From NCBI GenBank assembly GCA_013396755.1, contig VWZF01001684.1, positions 1,355,787 through 1,419,786 on the forward strand: a DNA stretch of 64,000 nucleotides, read 5' to 3'. Made by a program: the position numbers and the translations under genes. Below the pieces are notes generated by a model that was given only the letters and a program-made list of their open reading frames with translations, did not search any database and was not told where the DNA came from. This DNA is from Sclerurus mexicanus. Lineage: Eukaryota > Chordata > Aves > Passeriformes > Furnariidae. Below, one piece after another: positions 28,866 to 43,289 of this stretch. Positions within the stretch are counted from its first letter, which is position 1. Each line of letters starts with the position of its first letter.

Positions 28866-31800
28866 ACGCAACATCCCCAGGGAATTTCAAATGCTTTGCT
28901 AGCACTCAGCCCCATTTAGATTTTGCCACAAATAAACTATTCTCAATCAAGATATCTAACTATACTTTTTTTAGTCCATTAATCTAATCAGAACTAAGAT
29001 TCTTAGAAAGGAAGTAATTTTGCAAGAAAACAAGCAGCTGAAAATAAAACAACTCCTTGAGATTTTTGAGGATCAGCTTCAGCCTGATTTTCCTATTTCT
29101 AATTAACAGTAAAATAAGGAATGATAAATTAAGAATGCTTTGATGTTCTTCACAGAATTTTGAGTTATTCTGAAGTTAAATCACATAATTTAGTGATCTC
29201 TCACTGTCTTCAAGGTACTAGATTGGAAAATAATTGTTTCTCACCTGCCAATTGGAACAGAATATCCGCAGTCACAGCCAGTGTTCTGACTGAAAACATT
29301 CTGACTAAATTTCAACAACCAGGTTCTGTTTATTAATTTTTAGCAGAAGTATCTGTTTTCTAATGCAATAACTATCAAATAGACTTCTCTCTTCTAATTG
29401 GTATGAAATACATCCTCACACCCCCAACTTAGGTCTGCACCAGGATGGGCACAGTTTTGATGGGAAGTATGTTTGGAAAATAGGTAAAGAAATGAGACTG
29501 ATGTGTCCACACAAACCAGCTGGTCTTGGCAGTGGGAACTTCAAGTTGACACTTCAGTTACAGATCTTAAAAGGACTCCTGTGCCTGAAAGATGGTCTGA
29601 AATATCAGCAGTTATAAGGAAAGTAAATGCCAGCACTCCCTTGGAACCTTCTGCCCCTTTAGAGACTGTGGCACCGTGAGGAACACCAAGATGTGACACG
29701 TCACATTTCCTTTGTGGGCAGCAGAAAGGACAAGAATTCCTGCACAAATGAGCACCCTCCCTGGTGAGGAGCCCAAGGAGTCCCTGGTTCCCCAGAAAAA
29801 CCAAAGGCTCGGGCAGGCAGTGATGGAGATAAATAAATGCAGATAATTATTTTTGTGAGTAAACGCAGTATGGAAAAAACAACCAAGCAAAACCAGCCAA
29901 ACAAGAAAAACAGTATTAGAAATGTGGTTTCCTGAGATGACCTGGAGTCATTGACTCCACATCCACACCTTCAGAGAGCAGCACAGATTTGAGCATCATG
30001 AGCACAAGACATTTATGCCCTTTTAATCAATATTAACTGGACAATTCCCACCAAGGAAGGGGCAGGAAGGTGGGTCTTTTACTCCTCACTGAAAACACAA
30101 CCCCAGCCAACAGCAGTGACTCCACCTCACATTCCCAGCAAGGTCTCCTCCAATTCCAAGCAGAGACCAAAGTGTTTTTCCTCGTTTATCATGACAAGGA
30201 ACCTCGAAGTATTTGTGCTAAGAGATGTGACACACAGGAACTGACAAGCTCTCCTTTTCCATTTAGGGCTCCTGTCCAGAGCAGACCAAGTCAGGCCCAG
30301 GGTATTTTTGTCCCTCAGTTCACAGTACAACTGCAAGCCTTGGGAAGCTCGCTCCATATGCCACCCTACAGAGAGTTTTCCCTCATCCAATGCACTCAGT
30401 CATACAATTAAGTGTGATTTTTTTTTCCCCCCTGAAACCAAGCTTGATTGGTGAAAATGCAAATAACTCCGAAAATTGCATTTCTGTGCAACAGATGTTA
30501 TTCTTACTGTGTTCAAATACTTGGTTGAAATATAAAGCCTAATTTTCTCTCTCCAAAAAAAAGAAAACACAACCACTTCCAACAACAGCAAACTGTGATA
30601 ATGAAAGTTCTGTGCAATGCGTCACCGGGTTCCATTTTGGAACTGTGCAGTGCACAGTGGTTTCGTCTCATGATTACCAAAGAATGGATGTCACCAATTG
30701 ATTTTATTATTATATTAAGACTCCAGTCACATACAAATTCAAACCCATGACTGAAGACCTGCTGATGGAATATGACCACCCTCATTCTTGCTCTCTTAAT
30801 GATCTTTAAGAGAGTTGCATCTCATCTCAGTAATGCAGAATTTCTGCAAAGACTGACTTCTCCGTCAGACACCACTTCTCTTGCAAGATTAAAAAAAGAT
30901 ATTGTTCTCCTAGGAACATCCCTAGTTTTAGTTTTCAAAATAAGCAACCAAGCCACATACAAAAAGAATGTCAGATAATCATGAAAGAGAACCCTCTATT
31001 TCAAATACTTAAAAAAATAAATTAAAAAGCCAGAGAATCTCAGGCACAAGGGGAAAAAAATCCTTTGTCATATGTCCTTTCCATGTTTACCTGTCACTGT
31101 GGGGCTGGGAAGAGCCAGTCCAACACTGCTTAGTGCAGAGGAACACCAAGGACTTCAGACATGAAAGCTGATTTGAAAAGACAGAAGTTGGCAGTCTATA
31201 CAATCAGTTATTTAGAGATCTAATTGAAATTGCTGATACAAGCAGCCTGTCACACTGCATAAAGAAAGCTCACTATTAACAAAAATCAATAACAAATCAA
31301 TAAGATTAAAGTCAAATGTGTACTCTAGGAACAGTAACAAAGCATCAGGAACTCACAAGCAGCCACAAGGCTTTTGCCAGGTTTCATCTCCGGATTTTCT
31401 ACCACGTATGGGGAACTTAAAATAACTGTGCTTGAAAACACCCCTGTGTGTATGTGTAAAGAAAGAAGTGTGCAGCTCCTCGCTTAGTTAGCTCTGTGTG
31501 CAGCTAATTAGCATCCCGGATGTCTCCACAGTACATGTGTTGGCTCTTTTCTCAGATACCAGCAATGTCTGGGCTTTCATGTTATTCAGATGAGATAAAT
31601 GCTGCACTCATCCCTCACGTCTACGTTATGCTAAAGAGGAATGTCTCCTCTGCAGAGGCATCCCCAGACCTGCAGACCCTGTTTGTGTCACACACCTGAG
31701 CAGAAAACTCAACAACAAAGGTAAATAAAAACCACAGGCCACCATAGAAGGTACTGCAGTGTGTACATGTGCAAAGAAAACACCAGTGTTATGTCACTTC

Positions 31801-33265
31801 TGTAATGACACTTCTTCTGTCACAAAGGCTACAAAGTTTATATTTCCTGTTTCCCTTCATCCTCACATTGTTTTATACTCCACAAATGTTGTTCCTGTCA
31901 GAACTGAAAAGCACCGCTAGAAGGAGTGAAATGCTACATTAAAAGAACTCAAATCAAACTGGTTCAAACATCCACATGAACACATTGGTTTGGCTGGAAA
32001 TTGAGATATTGGGATACTTTCTTGCCATTCCCAGCCTAAAGAGGTTGAGGCACCAGGAACCTGCACTGACATTCCCTTAAAACTGCTGTTTTGAAGGCTA
32101 AGGTGATTGCTGGAGTTTCCGAAGAGCAGAGAAGCACCCACTGCCACGCCTGGATGACACAGAGAGGGGCAGGTCCTTTTAAGCTTGCACCATCATGGAT
32201 ACAGACACCAAAATTACTGTTTTCTCCATCAATAAAGTCCTACACCCTGCACCAAAGCAGCACGATATGAGGAACCAAATGGAGTGGTGTGGAAAAAGGA
32301 ACCAAGCTCCACAGGCACACCATGTGAACCCCATGGTTAATGTGGAAGCAATATCATAGGAATGGCCTCATTAGAACCCCAGCCCTGGGGATTTTTTTCC
32401 AAATAAGCATCACTCCTCTTAAGTTTCCACATTCCCCGGCACATGATAAAATCATGCTTGAAGGAGGGAAAGCTCAGTTTCATTCCTTTATTGATCTATC
32501 AGACAAGAACTTAATCAATCTTCTTTATAAGCTATTAAAGCAGAGCATGAGAAATGAACTCACCTGATACATTCAGCATTGATTGCTTCTTTCTAGGAAC
32601 TGAAAGTCAGCCTTATCTGCCACTACAGCTGCCACCCAATTCCTCAGAAACAAGTTTTTCCCCTCATTAGCTCCCCAGAAATTGAGCAATTAAAAATGTA
32701 TTTCAGACAAAACAGAGAATATAACTAAAATTAAGCGAACAACACTTTCATTGGAGTTTCATTAGTTGAGTGTGTTCCAGAGAACACTGAAATAGCAAGA
32801 TAGAGGCAGGTTAAGAAAAATCTTCTAATGGAACATAAGCCAGTCCATACTGTGACCACCTCATCACTAATTCCAGTGGAAATTCTGCATGCCAAGCAAC
32901 TCTGGAATCCAACAACAGGAATTTCTACTTTACTAAAACTACCAAAAATAAAAATAAAATGAGAAAAGGCAGCAAGCATACTTCCTAGCAAATTGATTGC
33001 ATTCAAGGGATTTTCAACATCCAAATTATCATTTTAGGTAATTTTAGCATCAACTGAAATATTCTGGCTTGCTGAATTGTACCAAAATGACTGCATTAAC
33101 AAAACAACCTCACATTAAATACATCGATATCCAAAGTACCTGAGGGAACTGCAGCTCAAACTCTTCCTTCGAAATCTCCCGCGAAACAATACAGCAACCA
33201 AATCACCTTCCCTTCTGCCCTAACCCTCCTTTTAAAGGAGTGTCAGGGTGGCAGGAGGGCAGGGG

Positions 33266-33294
33266 GATCATGGGAAGTGTAGTTTCCAACTACA
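33266..33294. promoter_or_regulatory. ZNF143/SBS-like motif within an inverted repeat
   Basis: 'gatcatgggaagtgtagttt' resembles the promoter motif 'atgggarttgtagt' known for ZNF143-type binding. It overlaps a perfect inverted repeat, TGTAGTT (33278-33284) and AACTACA (33288-33294), with a 3-base spacer. There is no CpG island here, so a promoter role is not supported by context. Confidence 0.3.
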
Positions 33295-34239
33295 GAGCCT
33301 AATGCCGAATAGGGGAAAGCTGGTGCAAATCATGCCTAAGTGGCAGGTCTTATCACCTCTGTTATCACCTGGTTTGGGGTGTAGCATCACCAAAGGGAGG
33401 AAACTCAATGTGGAAGCGACTGGAGAAAACCAAACAGAACATTTCTGTTTGCTAAAAAACCTGCTGGGTTCTTGTAGCAAAGAAAAGGTTTTGTTGTAAT
33501 TGAGTTTATTTGTAGGTGTTCACTGCACCAAACACTGTGATAGTTGGCAGCTTTTATGTGATCTCAAATGGAAGCAGTGGTCAAAATCAGGATTTCCACT
33601 GGATGGGGAGCTCGGGGTTTTCCCTTGCTTTGCCAGGAGTTAATGCACATGTAAATCAGGACTGGAAACTTAGGATGGCAGAGAAACACCTGAGTGAAGT
33701 TACCAACGCAACCTGACATTCATCCTTCCCTATTTCTCTATTAAACAACTTGCTGTGGGTTCTGGGTCTTTCCTTTGGGTCTTTTTCTTTGTCTCTACCC
33801 GCAGCATTGGAACAACACTATTTACATCCTTCCTAGAAGTTGTTCTGACCACTGCAAACCTCCCAAAACCCAGGTAGCAGCGTGGCCCTTCCTTTGCTAA
33901 GCTGCAGGGAAGTGTCTTCTACTGCAAACAACCTTCAGGGTGCGAGACGCCCGAGCTGGAAGAAGGCACCACTGCCACGTGTCAGCAGATCTCAGATGGA
34001 ACAGAGGGGAAAGCACTTTGTCTTGCCAAACAGTAAAATAAAAATGTTCCTTTGGAGCTCTTGTATTTTTTTTCCTTTCACTGGAAGGGAATAAACAGCC
34101 TTTGCTATTAAGCATGTCTATTTTCATGGGAAATCCTTCCATTTGCAATATCTGCATATCATGTTTAAATATCTCCCCCAGGAAGATATACCACTTAATA
34201 ATGCTCCTGTTTATTTATTGCAAAAATCAAGAATAGCTG

Positions 34240-34440
34240 GAAGTCCATTATGAGAATCTTTTAGCAAATTTAATTAATTTGTAATTAATTTTATTGGTAT
34301 TTATGAGCGAAATCTTTAATCAGCATAATTTAGACTGAAAATTACAATATTAACTAATATTAATTAAACAACAATGTAATAATTTCAATAGTTTTAATTA
34401 TTTTTAGATTAAATTACCTACTAGTCAATTCTACACTGCT
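34240..34440. promoter_or_regulatory. Dense cluster of TAATTA cores
   Basis: TAATTA occurs at 34271, 34282, 34361 and 34395, with further ATTA cores between. The block has very low GC and is not a simple repeat. It could be a homeodomain-bound element, a matrix-attachment-like region, or only AT-rich DNA. Confidence 0.25.
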
Positions 34441-34541
34441 TTTGAAATTAATTAGCCAACTTAAGCACGCTCTGTACCAAGGGTAGAACATGATGTCTAA
34501 ACAAGGCAAGAAATATTATTTCCAGGAGTCAGCTGGGCTAT

Positions 34542-34640
34542 CACTGCTTTTTCACCCTAATTTTAAACAAGGCATGTTCTGTTTAAGCTTGGGGGCAAGC
34601 TGCTTTTTAATCCTAATTTTAAATGTTTAAAATCGAGGCC
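34542..34640. repeat. Short tandem duplication, about 57-bp period
   Basis: 'ctgctttttcaccctaattttaaa' at about 34543 recurs as 'ctgctttttaatcctaattttaaa' at about 34600. The intervening sequence is not otherwise repeated. Confidence 0.55.
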
Positions 34641-36169
34641 AAGGTTTCAGGTAGTGCAGGGCCTTGGATTTTGGAGCTGATTTTCCTTTTAGCCTCTTTC
34701 CCGCTTGTGCACTGAGCTGAGTTAGTGTAACCTGAATATTTTTACATGTACTTGGAGTGAGAAGGGGCAAAAGAGAGGCATTTCCCTCCAAACTGAAGGG
34801 CAGCTCCTGAACACTGCAGCAGACAACACGTGCCTATCAGGTCATCACCAACACGTGTCCCCACACAGAGAAGTGAGTTTTCTACTGAATCTTTGCTCCT
34901 TCTCACACAATTTTTGCTGACATGGGACAGACTTGAGAAAGCAACAGTTTGTTGCTGAAAGTGCAATTAATAGGGGAAATGTTGTACCCCTTATGGCCGT
35001 GACCTGCCCTGGTCTGATGACTGGTGGTATGGCTGGAAAGCTGGAAATTCCCTCCTTTACGCTCCACTTTACTTTGCATGGCTTTCCACCTTTGGACTCT
35101 CCTTGGTATTTTCGAAGAAGTGAGAAAAAAGGCGAAAGCACAGTGCTCCTTCTGGTTCTCAATGCTCTGAGTTTCAGAGATGTGCCTCTCAAATGAGGTG
35201 CACAACCAACAAAAGAAACCTTGCCGTGTTCACCGCTTGCTTCCCTAACCAGGGATGTTATTTTATCCAGGAAGCACAGGGGATGGATCTGTCCCCACGC
35301 TGGCACAGAGGAGACACGTGTTGGGTTTGACCCTGGCCTCCCACGACATCAGTGTGCTGTCATTGATCTCTGGGTCACCTTGAGGGAGACCAGAGTGAGT
35401 AAATATTTCAGCCTTACAACAACCTCCATGCATCTCTTTGTGCTTTGGCTGTGGAAATCTGCTGACTGAAAGTTCTTTAAACGTCACCACGGTTTTCAAA
35501 AGCAGCGCCTGGACTTTGGGAAGCTGAGTTTTGTGTGCTGAACTTGGAGTCCCTTGAAAGGATGAATTTCAAAGGGCAGCTTCGCACACTCCAACTCAGA
35601 CCGTTCTTTTTTCTGTTACCAGGCCAGACTTTAAACAGGTTTGGTCACGGCAAAGCTGTTCTAGATATAGAAAGCAGAACATAGAAACAAACAGTGCTCA
35701 AAAGGTAGAGTATATTCTCAGAGCAATACATTATTGGCAGGGAAACTGTCATCATTATTTCCTTCAGACTTTCTCAACAAAACACCTCTGTGACCTTGAA
35801 GGAATTATACAGAATTACTCCAATTAATAAAGACCAGGTTTTCAAATGTATTTTAGCAACTCCAGTTTCTTAGGGGCTTTGGAAACTCTGATTGTGTGTT
35901 TATTTAGCCCTTTAAATTCCTAAGAATCTCGGGAAATCTCTTTCTGAGTGTTGCAGGAAGGGCATTACTCTTCTGAATGTTACAGAAGAGACTCACAAGA
36001 ATACGGTATGTTTTCCAGGGGAAAAAAATCCAACCACAAAGCTGACCCTGACCTCTAAACAGAAACTGTCCGTGGTGCAGAGGGTCAGGTTGGCACCCAC
36101 AGAGTTAAACTGATTAAGTCTACAACAAAGGAAAAAATATTAGCATTGCTATCTGTGTAAACGACATTA

Positions 36170-36530
36170 GTAGCAAGACTGAATTATCTTCTGAATTATT
36201 TTATTCCAATTATATTTTGATATAATTCAAGGTCTAGTGATTTTTTTAATGTTTGCAGTCCCCCAGTTTAATACCAGAAAAGCAATCAGTCATTTGCTTC
36301 TCAGACACCAAGTGGCTGGAATAGTTTTTTCCATCCATTTGAAAAATATACAATCTGTATTTGCCTTTAAGTATACATTAGATGGCTATTGTAAGTGATT
36401 TGTAATTGTTTTTAAATTGTTGAACTTATTTTAATATGTATTTGCAATTATATAGTTATTTAAATGTTCATGTTATAAGCAGTTTTTTTGGATTAGCAAA
36501 TTGTTCATTCATCTTTTAGTTTTTAGAAAG
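36170..36530. promoter_or_regulatory. AT-rich unique block (possible conserved element)
   Basis: A long non-repetitive low-GC stretch with 'ccaattatattttgatataattc', 'gtaattgtttttaaattg' and 'ttgcaattatatag'. It has no open frame of note and no transposon signature. Its look fits a conserved non-coding element, but this is unproven. Confidence 0.22.
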
Positions 36531-36589
36531 GGTAGATAGGAAGGGTAAATTGGAGCACATTTTATTATGTTGCTTATTAAAAATCTCCT

Positions 36590-36715
36590 CTGTAACAACT
36601 AGTAATATAAAAAGCTGGAAAGAGACCTAGAAAAATATTCCAAATGATCCATTTGGAAGTCCAACACTCCTTGCATGTGGAAAGGCAATGCAGGGGCCAG
36701 TTCAAGACTTGGGTT
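36590..36715 (-). mobile_element. Possible very old CR1 tail (reverse orientation)
   Basis: The block 'gctggaaagagacctag', 'tccaaatgatcc', 'aagtccaacactcc' and 'gcatgtggaaaggcaatgcagg' resembles the complement of a CR1 tail ('ttggaaagaccttgagaggtcatctagtcca.cccc'). The match is partial and could be chance in this AT-rich background. Confidence 0.3.
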
Positions 36716-39700
36716 TTCAGCAGTTCAATTTTCTGAGCTTCCAAAAGTTCCTCAAATACAAAGGCTGTTCACATAAAGGTATTGAAACCAACTTCACGTG
36801 TATTGCTTAGATTAGCTTTATTTTGGTTAACCCCACGAGAAGGCCTGTGTGCACACGGGAAATGAGCATTAATTAGGTGAACTGGTACAAATTGCTGTGT
36901 GAAGGACTTCAGTGCCACCCAAAAAGCCCAGAACAGAGACCCAGCACAGCCTAGAAAAGGCCCCCCATCGGGGCTCAGCCACCCACCCTCAGCGTGTTCC
37001 TGCGCCTGAGATGTCGGCAACGGTGGAACCTGGGTAAGAGAAATCCCAAATCAAACAAAAGGAAGCTCTAGCAAACAAACATTCCCTGTTCTTCAGGAAC
37101 AAAACTTGTTTGACCAAGCAAACTAACCAGAAATCATGTGTGAACAGGTTTGGGCTAGTTCTTCCTTTTGGCTCTGAAAAGAGCAGCACAAGACACTCCC
37201 ATGCCCAGCTCAAACCCACCTGCATGTTCAACTGCTCAGCTCTGAGCCTACCCAGCAAAGCTGGCCCTGAGTGCCTTGGTGCTCCCTCCTGAGAGAGGCA
37301 CGTTCCAGTGTTTCATCCCCTGCACCAGCATCTGACTGGCTTTACAGCAGATATTCTGGATTTACCAAGTCCAGGTAGGTTACCTGAGAGACCAGATGTC
37401 AGGTCTAAATGTGAAGGCTACACATTTTCTTTCTCCCTGATGTGATGAGACCCAAGCCCATTGACTTGCAGAAGCCTCTCACAGTCTTATCTATTATCCT
37501 TGGCATTGGAAAAGGGAAGTGGTTTTGTGGGATCACACAGAGGTCATTACTGTCTAAGGGCCATTTGTTAGCCTACACAAACTGAACACGGTAGTTCCAG
37601 CCCCCATTCCTCGTGTATGTTTGCCATTATTATTTGTCACCACCAGCACACCTGGCAGCCCTTTCAGTGGCTTTCTCAGGAGAGAAGTGAGGGGCTGAAT
37701 GGACCAAAGGAGTGAGCTTCCTCTCAACCCCTGAGCTCTGCCTGCTCCAGAAAGGGCTGGAGGCCTCTCAGCCAGGCAATGGGGGGAAACTGCCCTCTGG
37801 TCTGCCAAATGTATAAGAAAAATAGTTTAAAATTATCTTAACACATATGGAGAAAAGCGGGTAAGGCTGTGCTCTGGGTCAGTCTGTACATTTACACACA
37901 GAACACCCACTCAAGGTTTGTGTTTGAGGTTATGCTGACACCTGCCTAGAGCTCTGCCATTACTGGTTTTGCAGTGTCTTGTGCCTTCCTACACCTCCAG
38001 GCACGATTTCCATCCATTTCTTATCACATTGAGCTTCTCACATGCACATCCTTGATCCTCACACTGACTTCAGACATGACCTTTTGCAGCATCCCAGTGT
38101 ATTTGTGGAGATAATGAAGGGCTCTCCCAAAAGCACCTCGGAATTGATCACCATCAGTTACGTTATCAATTCAAAGTGTCAATTATTCAATTGCTTCTTT
38201 CCCTTAAGTATTTAAGTAGCAGAGTTGGAAGAGAAGCCGGCTCCCTGTTTTTCTACCAATCAGAGCTCAGGATGGGCTCCGACAGACTTATGATATTTTA
38301 AAGACTAATCATATTTTGGACAGGTCAAGGTATGGCCTCCAGGGTATTTGGCAAACTGAAAAACACAGCCAAAGAGAACTACACAACAGGTTGAAGAGCT
38401 CCTTACTCTCACTGTCTCAATTATTGACTAATTTTGATTAAAATCTATGGCTAATTGTCTCTTAACATTTAGTGAGCGTGTGTTTGTCTAAATCTCAAGA
38501 TCAGATGATGCTGGATATAATCACCTGAAGCACAACTGTATTTTCAGCTCCTTTTTGAAGCTCACAAAACTTTGTAAAGGAGCAGCCTGGAACAGCGGGC
38601 CCTCTCAGGAATTGGGGCCTGGGGCAGGAAGAGCCCCTGTCCTTACAGTCCTCTGGATTCTCTTCCAGGCTGGAGAGCAGGGAGCCATCTCCTCGCAGGA
38701 GCTGGGTGCTCCCCCAAACACACACCCTTGCTTCCCAGCACAGTTTGGATATGGAGCAAGCTACTGGATGAATGCACAGAAATAATCCTGACCCAGTCCA
38801 AAGGTTTGCTGCCTGGAAGTGGAACTGTGTGAAGAGCCATATTTTTGTTTCCCCCGGTCTGTGCTTATTTTGGTAAAACTGGTATTTTTATGCAGTTACA
38901 CAGCAACAGAGCCACTAGAACCAAAACCAGAAAACAGCAATAGCAAAATATTAATCTGGGAATGAAAATTCTCAAAATTGAGAATAAAATTTGAGGGGAA
39001 AAGTTATTTCTAATTTGCTTGTAAAATGTGTAACGTGGCAATTTCATTGAAACATCTACATTTAAAAACCTGGCCTTAAAATCTGTTGGGATTTTAAATT
39101 TTGGCTGGCCTGAATTCAGATGGAACTCCCTTGCATTGCAGAGTGACTGGGACACACACATTTCTTGTGAGATTAACAGCACATTAATTAAAAAAAAGGG
39201 CTCCTTTCATTGTGATGACTAAGATTTCCCAACAAGTACTGGCATGAGGGTTAGACATTTGATGACTGAATACTGTATGTTGTCCTGGTAGGGTTGTGTA
39301 CAAACAGGAAAAAACCCAGAAATATGTTGTTATCGCAGTGAGTGAAATGCTTGGGTAAGAAATGAAGCATTTAGTCAAAAAGAAGGTTATTATGGGTCTG
39401 CCATTTATCAGGTTAAAAGTCTAAGCAATGCGTGTGTTGTGTTTACACACAAATACATTATTGATTTCTAGCAGTTCATTCATTTGCATAAAAAATCTGT
39501 ATCTAAATAGGATCTTCAGCTTGAAGCCATATGTACTAAGAGCTTGACAGACTAGATGGTATTTAAAAGTGTGTGTCTTACATAAGGCGAGATGGAAAAC
39601 ATTGAAGTTGTGCAGTGCAGAAAACAGAGGAGCTTTAACAATGCATAGGAAAACGCATCTGTTGGGCTTTACCTGTTCTCCAGGCACCAGAGCTGCACAC

Positions 39701-42336
39701 TTGAAATGGATCTCCTTTCAACAGCTTGGTAGATTTTGTACCGTGATATCACTGCAGACATTTGTTTGAAGGCAAACACCAACTCTGTTTTAGAAGCAAA
39801 GCCATTCAAATCCCACCCAGTCCCAGATTTTTGCATCCAATTGCTACAAGTTTCCATAGTTCAGAAAGAAATAATGCTGTTCTACAGACAGACATGTAGG
39901 GAAAACCTTAAGAAAATGTTCTAAGGTAAACAAAGGAGGTCAAAGAGAACAGCAGGGGAAGCAGCCTCAAGATGTAATCATTCAAAACAGTAGTTTCTCA
40001 TCTGTTCCTGCTTCTGAGCTACGTATGTGCACGCTCCAGAGCAAGCAGAGGGGACGGCAGAACACAGTTGCTGCAGTTTGCTCTTGGCTTACAGGAGACC
40101 TTTGAAATTCTGCCCTGGAGACAGCATAGACAGTCCCAGAGAGGTGCCAGGTAAGGATCTTCTGCACCCGGGGCTGAGGTCTCCTGATTAACTTATCCTC
40201 GTCCCTTTCCCCCACGGCTTTCATTAATCTCAGGATTCCCAGGATAACGTTCTGAAACTTCATTTCAGTGACTCTAATGCAATTGTCCTCTTTCTCCTCT
40301 TTCTCTATATTTAACTTTTCAAAATACTCCGCAAATGTCCTGCAGGACGGCCCAGTGAAGGGTGACAGTCAGCCTTTGGAGTACACTGCCAGGGACCCTG
40401 GTGACAAGGTCTGGGTCAGAGAGACACAGCAGGTCTCTGGGCAAAATAAATATTGCTGGGAAGAGCAGTGGGCAGGGACTCATTTGGAACTGGAATGAAG
40501 AAAGTTGCAGCAAGGAGGAGCTGAAATGACTGAAAAATGCCCAGTCAGTGGGAAAACCCTAGGGTGTGCAGCCTGTCTGAAATGAAGCTGCTCTTGCAGA
40601 CACCTGAAAAGTCTTAGCAAAACAAATGTCCCCCAGAACTTGGAACAGCCATCTTTTGGTTCCCCGGCTGTGCCAACAGCGGCTCATGGCAAACAGCTGA
40701 AACAGTGAAATTGAAACATTGAAATTGCTGAAATAGTGAACTCCACTGCAAAATTCCAGCAGATGTTTACCTGCACCGAAAGGCAAAGCTGTTGTTTTGA
40801 TCTCTGCAAGAGAGTGGCTTAGAGGAACAGACTGTGCTAGAGCTGGGATAAAACCTCAGCTCTCACCACATCCCTGTGTCTGCTGAGCTCGAGCAGCTCC
40901 AGCTGAATGGGAACATACAAATGGGAGTGGCACCTGTATGTTAGTCAAAATGTGAACTGTCCCACTTTACCGTCCCAGGAAGGGAAGGAAATAGTTACTA
41001 CTCAGAGAGAAAGCAGCTGACCCCTTTCCTATCCATCTCCGCAAGCTTCCTCGAGCAAATCAACAAACCCTTTATGGATACTTTGCCGGTATTGATCTAG
41101 AGATCAGCTGCCTTAGATAATAATGCTGCCTCTGTACCGTGTCCAGGCCTGGACCCAGGGATGTGCAGCTGAGAATCACTCGTGAGAATAAGACGCACAA
41201 GTTTATTCACACAGAGCTACCGCACAGCTTGGACATGAAGGGAAATAATGAAACTCGGAGTTCATCCCTGACTCTCAGAGTAACCTGCTGCATGTCTGCC
41301 TGCTGTAAATAAATATTCAGAGCGTTTTGTGGCTGTTCTCAGCCACAAAACAGTCATTAATTTCAACCATCCCACCCAGTCCACTGCCACTTCAGTCCCC
41401 TCTACTGACATGCCTGATAGTCTTTCAGATATTAAACACTGGGATTTTTAAACAAACCCATTGAATTTCACTGGAATTTGGGCACTCGCACTCCTTAATC
41501 TGCTCTCAGTATTTCAGTCATAGCTCCTTAATGTTTAAACATTTTTTGTAATTTATTAACTCTAGAAAGGGGGGAAAAAAAGAGAAAAAACCCACGGGGC
41601 AACTTTGCAGTGACCCCCCAGGACAGTGTGTAAGGGCAAGCACTCAAGTTCATATTTAGGACTGATCATACTGTCGGGTTTGGAAGGATGTGCAGGGCTC
41701 AGCAGCTGATGTTTCTATAACACACTACATTACATTTATGTGTACCATTGCCCTCTACAGGATGGAATTCGGGATTTAGGGAAGTGCCGAGACTACTTTG
41801 CTTTCTAGGAGCTCACAAAGCAGCACATATTTAATTCCAAAGGTGGAAGACTGTAATTTTATCACAGAAGCTTCTAGATTCCATACCTGAGGACAAATCC
41901 TGTGATATAAAAGAGGCAACTGCGAATACAGTGTTTACTGTATACTGATCAGCTGGACAGAAAGCAGCCAGATCATTCCTTCAAAGAACAAATATTATTG
42001 TAAATACAAATGCAGAAAGCACCTTTTAACTCCCAATAATGTCTTTCTTTCTATAATCAGCGCTCTGTAGAGCACATGTGCAATAAGCACTTTTGAATAT
42101 CTAGATTATTTTGAAAATAAGTCACATTTTCAAAACATGAAAAGCATTTAAAAAATACAAAAATACAAGAAGAAACCTGGAAATTCTGATGTGGCATTAT
42201 GAGAGCACATAAGTTCTATCATTTTACTTCGCCATTATTTGCATTCACAAAGCTGCAGCAGCAATTCTGGTTACAGAAAAACAAGACAGTTAACTTTTAC
42301 AAGATATTACTTACACAACATGCCTGTTTTTTCATT

Positions 42337-42374
42337 TATTTTCATTTAAAATCTGTATTTTCATTTAAAATCTG
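42337..42374. repeat. Perfect 19-bp tandem duplication
   Basis: 'tattttcatttaaaatctg' occurs twice head to tail (42337-42355 and 42356-42374) without a mismatch, so the duplication is probably recent. Confidence 0.9.
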
Positions 42375-43289
42375 ACCCCTGGGCACAGTTAGGACCCTGG
42401 AAAAGGCCCATGGTGTAAACGAAACCAGAGGTGTGTTTGTGAGTACAAACTGACCCTGAATGAGGTCTCAGCAGAGCCAGTGAGCAATTTTGGGACCAAT
42501 TGAAAAAAAAAAAAGGCAAAATTCTCACAGAACTCCCATCTGAAATTTCAGGCTTTGCAAAATATTTCCCTCTGAACTTTAAAGTGCTCAACAATAAGTT
42601 GTGGCAGAAACACTGATATCATCTCAACTTCTATCACTATCGGAACCACCCCGGCTCCACTTCATGCAATTTTCAGACTTTAGATTAAATCAAGTGATTT
42701 TTATAAAGCCAGACCAAGGGGCCACCCCTTCAAATTACTTGTTAACAGGGTTCCCTTCATTTAGAGATTAAGCTGGATGTGTAAACCGCATACATATGAA
42801 AACTGAACAGACATAGGTAGGCCTAAAGTGGGATGAGACATCCCTGTCAGGGCTTTCACCTGTCTCAGTGCTACGTGGATCCTTTTTAACTATTATCCAC
42901 CCTCCTTTTTGTTAATTACAGAAGAGGAGAAATATTCTCCATGGAAAGAAAAGTTCTGTTAAAAATAACATTTCGAAAAAACCACTGAACAAGACATTGA
43001 TAACAAACTGAAAGGATAAGCAGAATGGAAGTCTGAAAAATTCTATATTTGTATTATACAGGCATTGTTTTCATTCTTGGCACCTTATTTTTCATGTACA
43101 TAAAGAGAACACAAGCTACAGCAGGGTGAGACGAAGATCAATGCTGAATGTATTACTTGGCATTGGTCAGACTCAGTTTAATAAGAAAAGAATTGATCCA
43201 TTAAGCTAAACCTAATTCTTGGCCGAAAATGGTTGAAATCTCTTCTTTATAGTGCTAGCTTCATGAAGACCTATAATATTCAGAAGAAA

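Noticed and set aside
34240..36530. CRISPR-like or satellite array suspected from repeated AT motifs
   Set aside because: No regular repeat-spacer structure. The sequence is vertebrate-type AT-rich DNA with irregular TAATTA cores.
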